This document shows positions 47,275 through 60,000 of a stretch of DNA of 64,000 bases, piece by piece. Origin of the DNA: Haemaphysalis longicornis. Its lineage: Eukaryota; Arthropoda; Arachnida; Ixodida; Ixodidae. The stretch spans positions 31,327,911 to 31,391,910 of the forward strand of contig CM023457.1 of the NCBI GenBank assembly GCA_013339765.2. The letters are read 5' to 3'. The notes under the pieces were generated by a model. It was given only the letters and a program-made list of their open reading frames with translations, had not been told where the DNA came from and did not search any database. The position numbers were made by a program, and so were the translations under genes. The number at the start of each line of letters is the position of its first letter. Position 1 is the first letter of the stretch.

Positions 47275-49195
47275 GTACACACCTGCATCGATTTTCCGGC
47301 ACGCCCAAGGCAACAAAACGTGGCATATGACACGGTTGTATAGCCTATCACGGCAAGTGCTTAATGAGTCGTTTTGGACCTTATTTTTGTATATCTGCCT
47401 TTTGGTTCACTCACTCCTGGAATATTTTGATAATTTAGAGGAAACCATGGGCCAACAAGACAAATAAAACCAGCAGCCGTTAACGTTGCAGTAAAAACGC
47501 ATGGCAAGACTACTTGGGGTTTGTTTTTTTTTTTCTGAATAAAAACTATAAAGAGAGGTAAGGCAGGAAGTTAGAACAAAATAAGTGTCTTTGCTTGGAT
47601 CACGGCAGGGGTGTTTAATTTGGGGGCAGCCAAAGCCCGAAAAAATAGAGAACACGAAAAAAAGAAGTGAACAAAAAAAAAATAACTGAAGCTCAGACAA
47701 GCAATCGTTTGAAAATTAAATGAAAAATTTAGCTCTACCTGACCTTCCGACAGCTCTGTTCATATTTGATCTCCTTCAGGGGTACTGCAAATTGCCTGAT
47801 CCCTGTGGAAGCCGCGTAAGATTGTTGTGTAGGACGCGGTATGTAATAATCGGTGGTCATTATTTCATGATCGCGAGAGTTAACGGTCTCCTCTATTACC
47901 CCCACGAGAGTTCGACAATTACGGGGAGCTGAAAAAAGCCGATTATCCTTTCTCCACCATCTGCATTCACGTCCTATACATTGCCGTGTCTTATCCTTAT
48001 ACATAACACGCAAAAAAACGCCTTATCGGAGCATAATTCTCTGGCAGTTGTTAAGCCAATGTTATGTCGTTGGAAACTCTACCGCGTGTACACATGCCAG
48101 GTGCGTACGATCATCGCAGGCAGCGATTTTGCGCTTTGCTCGTGTTCAAAAGTGCCTGCTGTGACCGTGCCACTACGCATCAGCCGCCATCGCTGCAGCT
48201 TTTATGATCTATAATAAAGACATGTTTGCTCTTCGGTACCGTGCGCTTTTACGACACCGATTATGGAACGCAGCGGCGACATATAGCGCAGCTGAGTCCC
48301 AACGGCAGCGCCGACACAGCACGTGCTGACGTATACGCGAGTCGCTGCGCTGTCGGAAGGGCGCTACAGCGGCTGCCTGTTTCGTTAAGGTTTCGCAGTT
48401 AAGTACTTAACAATTCCCGCAACCTCGTAGGATACGCGTACGTCTCCGTTTCGGTTTCGGGCTTATTCACACAAGTCAGTGTCGTTGGACGGGCTGGTGT
48501 TAACGTTGCTACTTCTATAAAGCAAATATAGGAAGTTCTTGGACGACACGTGTCTATACGTGCGTTTGGCTGCTTCTTGCGCGCAACAAACTTGCCTGTT
48601 TCAAGGCATGTTCAATTTACATTTCTTGGCACAATAAAAAGCATTGTAATGTTAATATTAGTAAAACAGACGTTCCACACATGTCTAACTTAATGGTCGA
48701 AGCTCTTAGTCATCTTGATAATTCGGCAAGACCACAAAATATAGGGTAGACAAACGTACACGCACAACCAGACGTAACCTCGCCTATAGCGCGTCAGCCC
48801 TGTATAGAACCACGAAGGAGTCTGCTGACTCAGCAACAGACATAGTTCCAAAGGATGCTTTGTCCGCCGATTCATTTCTCCTTCTCTGCGGCGCGCTCAA
48901 TGAAGATAGGCTCAGAGAGCTAGGTTGCATACCGGTACTGGTGGGAAGTGCGTTTCGAGTTCACAATTACTGAAAAATTTTTTCTGTGTCTGAAATACGA
49001 AAATTTCGAAAGGTATACGCGCTAGAAATGTTCCATAAACTCTCATTTTCGAATTGAAAAGAAATAACAGTTCCGCCGGTACGGGTAATATTTGATATTA
49101 TCATGTGACTGTGGAAGTGTCAGTGTGCCCTTGGACATGGGTACAAGGCGACATGAACATGGCGGCGCCAGCGATGTAGGCTGGAACTTGACTCG
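47275..49195. other. No gene recognised
   Basis: Probable intron. Poly-A/T runs at about 47520 and 47680; TATAATAAAG at about 48212-48221 without an attributable gene. Confidence 0.3.
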
Positions 49196-49202
49196 TGAGA
49201 GG

Positions 49203-49440
49203 AGGAATACACTTTTATTGAACAGCAATGAGCTGGTGTCAGGGGCACCGCCCCGGTGAGAAGAGTCCTCAGTCCAGGACCCCTTGGAGTCTACCGGCCT
49301 TCTTCACCCTCGGCACCAACGTTTGCTGCTGGCCAGCACGTTCCCCCACTGCTGAAAGGAGGGGTTGGGGTTTGGTGTGAGTTCCGGCGTGGGGGGCACT
49401 CACAAACTATGTGGTAAAGGGTGTCGGTATGCGGGCACTA
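49203..49440 (-). repeat. LINE 3' end, minus strand
   Basis: acttttattgaacagc (reverse AATAAA), then tcctcagtccaggacccctt and a GC-rich region around ggcgtggggggcactcacaa, which I recognise as the 3' part of a tick I/Jockey-like LINE. Coding frame mostly lost. Confidence 0.55.
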
Positions 49441-49648
49441 TTTACAGTTGGCAGGAATTTGTAGGAATGCTTGGCAGGAATAGGCAGGAATGCTGTTGTG
49501 ACGAGGCAGCCCACGCTGTTGGTTTGAAGTGTTTTTGGAAACGGCCCGGCATGAATATTCTCGGGAAGCGGCGTGGACTGCCTCATTTCCTTCCAGAGCG
49601 GTGTGTCCTGGAAATAAACTCCGCCCTGTCTATGGTTGGCAGCTAGAC

Positions 49649-49703
49649 ATACGACGTCTATACGACGTCTATACGACGTCTATACGACGTCTATACGATG
49701 TCT
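49649..49703. repeat. 11-bp tandem repeat, 5 copies
   Basis: Unit tatacgacgtc; the last copy has tatacgatgtc. Each unit contains the palindrome gacgtc. Confidence 0.9.
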
Positions 49704-49704
49704 A

Positions 49705-52060
49705 TGCTTGGAAGCTAAGGGTGGCATTCAAGTATGTGCAGTGCGGGTTGTGAAATTATTCCGTTTTATTTGAGGCACGCCGTCTGTGAGTCTGATGACG
49801 CTGATGTGCTCTTTTCTATTGGTGGTGGCCGCAAGCTAAGGTACGGGCCATGAACGGCTGCGAAAGTGCCCAGGAGTCAGTCTATAGAGTTAGGGTGGGA
49901 GAAACGGCGTTTTCAAGTTTCATTGAAGGAAGTTGAGGACTTTTCCCCTGCGAGCCACTTGCTCGGGAACTTCTTTGTGTATATTATTTTATGTAATCTA
50001 TATGTCAAGACATAATCATTTTCCTATTCCTAAAGAATTTAAAAAATTACAAATTTTAGGACTAGTGAGAGGCTGTAACTACATTACTGCACTCAACAAA
50101 GAAATTGTGAGAGCATGTAATTAACTTACCAGTTTAAAGTCTAAAACTGTTAGGCAATGTCCTGAGCTTTTTGATGTATTTTTATGCACTTTAAAACAAA
50201 AGAAGGTTCGTTAGACTGTTGTTTCCATTTACCCACCCTTCAGGCCGACTTGAGGGCGCCGGCAATTAATGAACCGCAGGCACTTAGACGGCGGGGGAAC
50301 ATCTAGTTGGTGGATAGCATGTTTAACCTCTGCAACCGATGCGTAAACTACCAAAAAGCAGATATCATTCCCGAAAAGAGTAAAAATCTTGAACGCTGCG
50401 ACTGCATGGAAGTTACATGTGGAAATTATATGGCGTCTTGCAAGTAGAGTATGCGGCGGTCGCGAACGAGGAATGAATTTTTTTCACCAGCCGCCTAGCA
50501 CAGGTAACAAGTCTCTATATACTTCCGCTAGATAGTTAATAAATTACACTGGTTAAACTCTACAATAAAGGCAGTAGTAAGACTTCCCATGTGTCCCTTT
50601 ATTGATGTTGAAGAATTGCGTTTTGTTCAGCGCTGAGCCCGTATGGTAGTTTAAATAGCAATGTAGAATTTAGCAGCGCACGTAAAGGGCTGTTTCTGCA
50701 TTACATGCGTAAGCAGTGAACCACATCGGGTTTCCTGAAACCAGCAGCACGCTTTCATCCAATCTCTTCTCAACGGCAAACCGTACCCTTGGTGACGCAG
50801 GCACTACAGCATGCTTGGAGACCTGGGGGTGGAGGACGCCGTGTGGTGCTCTCGGAAGTTCCGACAAGGTTTACCAGGTGAGACAGCCCCCGGCGTGTTA
50901 GATCAGTCGTATGCACTGGACCGTGTCAGTGGTATCCTGTTTTTGAGACATGTACATTGACGTCGATCTAGGGGTAAACCTTTGCCTTAATACAACAAGG
51001 GCATGACACGAATATAGTCAATTTAGTGCATGCTGATGGTGTTATATTAGTTACATAAACTAAAATAATGCTTAGTTGCTTCTTGACTTTACCTTAGAAG
51101 AGAGAATAGGCCGCGGACGTACGCATGTATATTAGCGGCAGATATAGTTCTCGGGAAAGGTGTGGCGAGAAGTAGCAGTCTGAGTGGCGCTGAATCGGTT
51201 ATTGCCCACAATTTGGTCACGTGACGTCAGAATACGTACTTTTCTTCCCAGGATTCTCGAGAATAATGGTTGTGATTTCAGAAAAAAAAATAGTATTGTA
51301 AATGTCCAGTGAAAGGTATCAGATAGCATATGTACATCCACGGTTCTGGCGTTCCACGGCCGATCCCTTTAAAGCTCTTCGTCGGTGCTTCTTGTCCGAG
51401 GTCACTACATCCATCTGCCTTGCAGGCGGTGGTGACGGATCGATAACGACACACCCGTCGCTTTGTTGCCTCGAATCTAGCGACCCGGAACGCCAGACTG
51501 ACACTATTTGTTCCCAACAAGCACTAAACAAGGCAAAGCAAAAAGTTCACGGCCGTGTGCCAGTACAGTTCACCTGTTAAGTTTGCCACTGCTTTGACCG
51601 ACGCTCTGTTTCAATTCCAAACACAAAGCGCAGCTAAATTAACTCTTGTACTTTCGTCTGGAGAGAACAAAGAGTTAATGGTAAGGGCTTTTGTGAGGAA
51701 GGCCATTCCTCGTCATTAAAGAACTTTGGGCAGACATTGTCGGCAGCTTCAGAATGTTATATTCTTAATTACGAGTGTACGTACTTCGAGGATCTTATTA
51801 AGGACGCTTGGCCTGAAAATCAACCTGATTTACTCAAAAACAACCAGAGGGTCCTTTTTGGTCATCTGGTTAAGCTACTTGTCACACGATCCTTTGAATG
51901 CTTCCAAAAAAAAGTGCAGACAACGTCGGTGACAGTGCATTACGAGCAGTTGTCAAGTTGCATATTTGTGAACCCTGCCAAATGAGATACCCACGGGGCG
52001 GAATGTTTGAGGGCGGTGATAAACGTCGCGATAGGGGTCCTCTGTTGGTCGCCCTGAAAT
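49705..52060. other. No gene recognised
   Basis: Probable intron. Small open frames only. Confidence 0.3.
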
Positions 52061-52069
52061 GCACCAATA

Positions 52070-52870
52070 TTTTAGATGCAGAGCATCTGATTCACTCGCC
52101 TTGTCCCTTCGTCGTCGTCGGCGTTGTCCGCCCCTCCCCCATTCTCCTCGCCGCGCCAGCTGCGCTCTCCGCCGCTCACCCCCTCTCCTCTCCGATAGCG
52201 AACACTCTCTCGCGAGGGGCATTGGATTGGATTGGATTTGGATTGGATTGGATTGAAGTGGATTGTGTTGGATTGTGTTGCGTCATAGCCGCGGCACGTT
52301 GCGTCATAGCCGAGGCAGACGCGCTGGGGCCGGCGCACGTGCAGTACTCTCTCTTCCGCGGTTTCCTCTCCTTCGGGCGCGCTGCGCATATAACCGGTGT
52401 GCCGTTCTCCGGCGAAGCAACATCCACGCTTGGCTCAAACACCTAGCGTCCACGCCGCTTTACAAGTACGCCAACGTCGTCATCGACTGGGACCGGCTTA
52501 CGCAGTCCCCCTCTACGTTATGCGCGCTATAAAACGCGGTCCCTTCACCGCTCCGCCTATGTGTCGCATCTACACAGGGGTTCCCGCGAGGGGAGGTGGT
52601 TTTTTTAAAGACGATAGTCTTTCTTGGGCTACTTAAACCCAGAAATTTTGGTCTGTCTGTATGTCTGTGTGTCTGTATGTCTGTCCGTCTGTCTGTCTGT
52701 GACTCGATTCAGCCACCAGGCCAAAGCAAAACAATGCCTGCGCAATACTCTTATATAGCCCCAGCTAAATCTACCCGTCTTGGTCCGGTGTAATGTTCAT
52801 ACTTGTCAACATTGTTGAAGAAGAACAAGACATTACGCAAATATGAGCACAAATCAATACAGAATGATTT
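52070..52870. repeat. (GGATT)n/TATA repeat, copy B, composite
   Basis: Left half (52070-52600) is homologous to 12262-12660 and right half (52602-52860) to 31850-32085 inverted. The left half has gcgcatataaccgg (about 52384) and TATAAAA at 52528-52534 reading rightward; the right half has a TATATAAG-type box reading leftward (52750-52757). A (GTCT)n tract lies between. No long ORF. Confidence 0.75.
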
Positions 52871-53067
52871 TTCGCCTTGCCCTTCGTAAACTTCGCGTGC
52901 TTGCTCGCGAAATTAAATTCTCCTCACGCAGCAAAAGCTTCACTCCACCGTCGCCCCTCTCGCCACGCCAACACTTCTCGCGCCATTTAAGAAATCAATT
53001 GGAACAGTTACGCAAGGTTGCACTAAATAGTTTCGGATTTGTTGCGTCAGCCGGAGGTTGCGTCTAG

Positions 53068-53326
53068 CGAGGCAGACGCGCTGGGGCCGGCGCACGTGCA
53101 GTACCTCTCTTCCGCGGTTCCTCTCCTTCGGGCGCGTGCGCATAGAACCGGTGTGCCGTTCCGGGAAGCAACATCCACGCTTGGCAAAACCTAGATCCAC
53201 GCCGCTTTACAAGTAGCCACGTCGTCACATGGACGGCTTAGCAGTCCCCCTCAAACGTTATGCGCGCTATAAAACGCGGTCCTTCACCGCTCGCCTATGG
53301 TTTGCATCTACACAGGGGTTCCCGCG
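53068..53326 (+). repeat. Deletion-ridden duplicate of 52311-52588
   Basis: Aligns end to end with 52311-52588 from cgaggcagacgcgctggggc to gttcccgcg, but is 19 bp shorter through many 1-4 base deletions and few substitutions. Confidence 0.8.
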
Positions 53327-53354
53327 GCGAATTTTTTTTTTCTATTTCACGGCA

Positions 53355-53580
53355 CTCGGCGGGTTGGTTCAGTGGGTAAGGCGTTGTTTTGCTGAGCCCA
53401 AGAACGCCGGTTAAACCCGGCCGCGGAGGCTGTTTTTATGATGGAAAAAAAGAAAAAAAAAAACGAAAACTTTGTGTGTCAATATTTCGTCGCACGTCAA
53501 AGATCCTCTCAAGGTCGAAATGAATTCGAAGCCCTCCATTACGGCGCACCTCACTGCCCGGTTGTAGTTTTGGCGCATGA
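53355..53580 (+). mobile_element. Ruka-like SINE, diverged
   Basis: Head ggttggttcagtgggtaaggcg with a damaged B box (ggttaaacccgg), an A-rich insertion at 53443-53470, body cgcacgtcaaagatcctctc, tail gttttggcgcatgaag. Confidence 0.7.
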
Positions 53581-53967
53581 AGCTTGCAAAATTTGAAAAA
53601 TGTTGAATTTGCGACAGAAGTTGTCTTCTGTGGAGCAGTTTCCCTTTCTCACGGCATAATGTTGGAAAGTTTCGCGCTCACTACTACTATTGTGTAAATT
53701 TGGTATATGTTGGTGTCGAAAGAACAACAAAAAAACACAACGTACAGAGACACTTCTGCTGGGTAAGTACAACCTCCTTGCCATAAAGGAAAACAAGAAG
53801 CTCACTTCAGACATTTTGTCCAGTATTCTTGGAGTAATGACACAGCGCTTATACCTCGAAGGATTGCTAGGCGGCGAATCCATGGCATTTTACAAATACG
53901 CTGCTTGGCGGTACCGTGTGCGGCACAGTGTTTAAACTTACACCTCGTGCGCTCGTTATTGGTACAG

Positions 53968-54062
53968 GTGATGTTCCCGTGCTTGGGAGGAGAGGACACA
54001 GACCTGGTGCTCAAGTCGCTCACCTCGAGGGGAATCGGCCTCGATGTCGGCTCCACCGTCGG
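53968..54062 (+). CDS. DUF389 exon (N-terminal domain)
   Basis: Acceptor attggtacag ends at 53967, donor gtgagt at 54063. Reads VMFPCLGGEDTDLVLKSLTS and on to LDVGSTV plus two bases. Entry phase 0. Confidence 0.8.
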
Positions 54063-57000
54063 GTGAGTCCCGCCGCTTCCGTTCCAACTGCTGTTGACAT
54101 ATGTTCATACAATTTGCACGCTATCAGCTTTTTAGGACTACCCTTAGATTGTTCGAACACTGTGCTTATTTTCATGCCAAAGTGTGCAAACTAGAATGAA
54201 TAGTCATCGTGACGGGCATGCACACCACGCGCTATTGGTCTTCGTATTTGTCAATTCATTTGCTTTCTGTTTTTGTCCCTCTTTCGGCAACCGGTAAAAA
54301 CCCGTGTGGTAAGAAAAACTGCATTTGCATTTCTCTCCCGCTAGACTGTACAAACGAAGCTTCAATAAGTGCGGTCCTGCACGGGGAATATTCAGCGCTG
54401 TATTGAATGTTGCTGTAAGTTTTCATTTCAGATAATTCTGGACGCAACGTTGGTGGTGTGCTTAAGCATTTCGGTCTGTTTGCGTGAATGGGGTTGTTGT
54501 CCTCGGCTGTCATATTATCTCACCTATTTTTTCCTTTAGTCATTAACCCTTCAAGTGGCTCTTTGTCGACTGTTTTTTTTACTGTCCCTTGCTGTAGCTC
54601 TCTTTACGATCTCAAACTTCCTGCTATTCTTTACCTGTGCGGAACAGATAGCCGCGACATTGTGCGCGTCCGGTGGTGGGAGGAAAACCAGTCACAAAGT
54701 AAAACCAAGAACAAACTGGAGTGAGACCATTAGATACAGTACCATTTATTCTTAGCATATATGTGTTTTTCTGCTGGCACTGCGCGCCAACATTTCCGCC
54801 CGCGATATGCTTGTGTTCTACTTGTCTCTTTGTGGCATGGCTTTGAGAAGACGTTATCTTTTCCGCTGCACAAAGTTCCGACAGTGAACGGGCCACACTT
54901 CTCGTCAATACACGTGTGAAGTGGTACACAAGTGTTTCTCTGGGGTCGAGGATTGTTTGTTATTCAGGAGAAAAACATTCCTCGGTGCAGCGGATACTCT
55001 AGTGCGCTATAGGCCTATCCAAGTCACGCCGTGCTGGAGATTGAAGCCGTCTGATTTGTTCGAGGGCCTGTTCAAAAAGCAAGAAAAAAACACACTTTAA
55101 AGAAGCGCCATGTTCATCAGCATTGTCATCTGATTGCTGGAAATGGTTGAGTGCATAGATGAGAATCACAGCAGAAATCTCTAAACACATCACCAACACA
55201 TCACACCACATCACATAAGGGCAGTTCACGTCGAAGGTGCGAGTCATTCGCGTCCAGATTAACTACGGTCCAAAACTCTATGGATCTCAATTTGCTTATT
55301 TTTGACTGCATCACGTTTTGTTTGGACTATGATCTTGATTGATTAAGGAGTGTAAAGCACCTAGACTACACATTTATGAGGCGCGACGTAGTGGAGGGCT
55401 CGGGATTAATTTTGACCACATAGGGATCTTTACCGTGCGCTGAAATCTCGAACACGCGGGCGCTTTTGGACTATGATCTTACCGTGAATTTGCTGGGTTA
55501 GAGAGAGAATAAACGTTTAATATTCTGGACATATTTTTTCATTCTAATGGCGCTTTTATTCTGTGGAATTTAGAACACGATGTTGAAACTCTGAACATTC
55601 GACACATGTCTGTCTGGCTGAGGTAAAACTTGGATGAAAAAGGAAATTACTGAAGCCGATTTCTTTAAGATGTTCTGGAGTTTCGAAACCACCTACGTGT
55701 CTAGCCCCCCAATAAATGAGAAGGCTTCTGAAAATTGGGGCTTCTTCGAATAAATATATTAGTTGAAAATCTTTTCATCTAAGTACGCGATCTTGCTCGT
55801 TTTTTAAGTGCAATATCGCCTGTATTGCTTCATAAAGTTCAGAATTTCCTGTATTGTTTCAGTGTTCCCAGATTAACGTGCCTGTGATGTTGCAGCACAA
55901 AAAACCGTTGTGGTATATTGAAAATTTGTTATTTTGTTATCTATTTCAACCGCCAGAGCACGTATCTTCGTACTCCCAGTATCTAGTTTCTTCATTTGTC
56001 TCATGCTGCCATTGTTAGGTTTCCTCAGCTTTTTTGTTTCGGCGATACGGTAAAAGGGAATTGTTTTACGGGTTCAGGGCTTTTTATTTTAAGTTCTCAA
56101 AGTTCTCCAAATCGCTGCATTTTCTTGAACAATAACGCCGCTCGTCGTTCCCCTAAATCATATTTGTGTGAAACTTTTACAATCTAAAGAGTAAAATACT
56201 ACCTCTAGAACCCGTCTGTAGCTCTTCAGCTTCGCATAATTTCGAAATAAGGCATTGTTAACATGACAAATTCACGGATCAAGAATTGGCTGATAAACGG
56301 CACCTCCGCCCCGCAGCATCTCAGCCAAACGTGCAAAGAAATTAAAGCTCCAAAACGGAGTTCAGTGTGGTCGTAATATGAAGCATTTTTGGCGACAAAA
56401 AGGACTAACCTTCGAATATTTCTTCCGTATTACCTTTTAATAGCTGAAGCAGGGAGGAGTGATTTGTATACTCCTTCGCCTCACGTCCGTCAAGAAATCG
56501 TCAGCTTAGGCGTACACGTGTTTACAATTCAAGGTGGGAAGTACGGGGTGTTTCTCCAGCATAATTTGTAGTGTCTTAATACGCAAAGCCGCCGAGCCTA
56601 ACAATGATATTCCTACTTCCTCCGTTTTCATTCAATAACACGCACAATAAAACACGTGCACATGAAAAACCACCGTATTATATTGCGCGTACGAATACTT
56701 CGCGAGTGCCATTGTGCCAGGGCAGCAATCGTCTTTCATTTTCTTCCAGGGTAATTCCGTGCGCAATATTCTACCAAGGCGGAGACGAAGATGGCGCGTT
56801 GTGTCTTGAGTAAGTATACCACCAACGGTGGTTATTTTTTCTTCATTGAAAAGTTACTAAGGCTGCAGCTGCACATGCTTTCTGTGTTAACCGTATACGC
56901 GGGAGGATAAGTGCCACCCACGGCCTCTCTCCGAATGCTTTCGGAAGTATTTGAAAAGGGTAAAGCAGGTGAGTGAAGAGTTAGAAATTGTGGAAGAGAC

Positions 57001-60000
57001 GATAGACAGTGACAATGAAGTTTTGAAGAAACGAACGATAACATGAAAAAATCTGGAGGAAGGCATCCCAATGTCCCCTTTCTTTATTTCCTTAGCCCTC
57101 CTGCTTTATCGCTGCGTGGACGACACACAAAAAAGAAAGCCTCAACCTACACCGTACTATAAGTCCAGTTGAATGTTTTTCCCAAATATGACGAGTGCCT
57201 GAAATATCCTCCGAAAGATACTGCGTTTGGAGAAAATTGGGTTGCAAAACTAGCGAGATGAGTGTGTGTTGGGGGGAGGGGGTAAAAGATTATAGAATAA
57301 AGCACTTTTTAATATGGCGCATTAGCCTGCCGAGATGTCAGACACTTTATTGTCGAGTGTACGTTGCTCGGAGTCGATTCGTCATGCAAGTGCTTTTTAT
57401 AAGCTTGTATGAAACGTATGACATGTCGTTGAAGCAGCGCAGTGACTTAAGAGCTCTACACGCGCTGAGCAGCAACTGTGCGTATTAATGCCTTCAGTAT
57501 ACTATATATACAAAAAAACGTGTGACGTCACAAACTGGTAATTTTAACGAAGGCTTTCTTTCTTTTCTGTTTCACTACGTGCATCTGGCAGTGATGTCAG
57601 AAGTGGTTTTCCCAGTATAAATAAAGACGGCAACACATATGCAAAGACCTCTGCAGCCGTGTCTTGTGCTGCAAATGCCCCCCGGTTCACTTCGTCGGAA
57701 ACAATGAACAGGAACACTAGTATATTTACTGCAGAGGCATACGGCATCCTGCTAGCTTTAAACCACATTCTCCAACACAAAATTGCTCAGTCATATACAC
57801 AGACTCTGTGAGTTTTGTTTCAAAGCTTTCATTTCTGAAGGCGCTGTTGTACTCGGCTTAGTCTCAAACTTGCTGTCACAGTGTGCTGGGTTCCGGACCT
57901 TTGAGGCATTGCTGGAAATGAAGCCGCTGACCAAGTGCTGCAGAAGCTGCCCTTCGGGACCCATAGACATGAAGCTTGTTCCATATCAAGACCTAAAACC
58001 TTTTTTGAGGAGTAAGCTGTGAGACCACTGGCAACAACAGTATGATAAAACAGTAGATAGTAAATTACACGTCATTAAACCTAAAATAGAAAAGCCTTCT
58101 GCCGAGAAACATGCCAGATCCATAGAGGTGGCCTTATGCAGGCTTAGAATTGGCCCCGCACACATCACGCAATCATACTTGTTAACTGACACACAGGCCA
58201 CAGTACCATCGATGTCGGGTCATCTGTTCAAATGCTTACTGAATGTGATATGTGTAACACCGAAAGGAGACATCACTTTAATGAAGCTTACTCACATTTC
58301 CTTTCACGCTTCATTATTTCTATGAGACCATACCATGTTTTCTTACAAAAACGTTTTTAGATAACTTGTAGATGTTGGCTTTTTAAAATACACATCGTAC
58401 AGCCCATAAACTCGCCTGTTTATTACCTGTTACAAAACAGTGGCAGAACCTGCGGCCTTACACTTTAGGTGCCTATGTTCACTGTTTTAATTATGGCCCT
58501 ATACACCAATTCCCTAAGTAAAAAACTTTAAACTAGTTCCTTTCTTACAAATCCTTCTCGTCCCATTCCACCATTGTCATGGCGCTCTTTGCCTTTGTCG
58601 ACCTTGCGCTATTAAACCCGAAATCAACACATATGCAAAGTTGCTAGTCAAAGCTTGCAGTGCCCTCTTTTTTGTTGTTCCATTCCCGGCGCCGTTTCAT
58701 CGACATGTCTTTTCGTTCGGGCAAAACCGCTCACGTACGTTGGTTTCTCTATCTACGCAATATATGATTTCGGCTGCGTACTGGATTTGACTGCAGGAAG
58801 GCAGCCGAAATGAATCATACCGCTCGCAATTGCAAACTGGAATTAGGCAGGAAATCGAGGGAAGGAGGGACACAGCAGGTCGAGGAAGTAATGTGGCCTT
58901 TCATCTGAAAGAAATCGTTGAAATCACACTTCATCTAAAAAAAGTCCGTTCAAATCAAGCGTATATATGTCCAGCATGAGCAATGCCGGGCCGGTGGGGA
59001 TTTCAGAACGGTTTTTGTCCGAAATGTTGGCTCAAATGCAGTTCATTCAAGTTCTGCTGCATACTAAAAAAAAAAAAAAAAACGATTGCGCTAGCGATTC
59101 AGTAAAAGTCAGATTGGCGTTTAAAGCCATCTTTCTTTTTCTCGTCGTAGGGACGAAACGTCTGGCTTCAAGGCTGCCCAGCAGAAGTTCCTGAAGTCGG
59201 TTACAGCACGTCTCACAGTCGCTCAGGTTGGTCGCACGTTACCTTTTTCTTTGCGCGCGCGTCACAAAAGGGTGGTGCGAGCCACGAGGGGCGGTCTGTA
59301 GGCGCAAGCCATTCTCGGTTAATCCGGATAAAACAAAGCGCGAAAGAATTAGCACCTGGCTCAGTTTCCAACAGCGCAACAATTACCAACTCGCCCAGTC
59401 CTCCTTGCGACTTTGGTTAATCCTAATTAGAATTTGTGCTGTAAGTGCAATAACTTCCATAAACCTGACGCCATGATGTTTTTTTTTGCACGGCCGTATT
59501 AAGCCGACTGCCAAGGGGAATTGGAGGGAAAGGGAGGGAGTGAGTTCAACTCCTCCCCCCCCCCCTTCCACACACACACACTCTTACACAACCAGCATCT
59601 TCCTGTTTGCGTAGATTCCATAGCATCAATAGCATCAATAAGAATTATAACCCTAACATCACCACGCATTGGGTTGCCAAGATGTGTTCAGTGCGAGTGC
59701 GTAATAACTTGGGTGGTAGCAGTTCTTAATTACGCTTCTCGACGACTGGAAATAGTGGTGGCTACCTCCAGTGGTCTGGTAGGGATACGTCACCTATTAC
59801 ATACCTACCACCGCCGGAACAACGCTAACTGCGTTTACGTAGTTCATAATCTCACAAAAGATTGCTCCGGCCTCATTTTTTTTGCGTTGCTGTGTTTGGT
59901 TTCGGTGAAGCATGGTGGATGACGGCATGATACATTTTATGGTGGTACAATAGATCTTATGAAGCTGTGATGAATTTTACGATGGCGTGATATTTTATTT

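Noticed and set aside
51737..51985. 82-codon plus frame starting MSAASECYILNYECTYFEDL
   Set aside because: Looks protein-like, but no family, splice context or second exon could be found; left unannotated.
59521..59922. 133-codon plus frame
   Set aside because: Falls in the DUF389 intron between well-supported exons, with low-complexity start and no domain.
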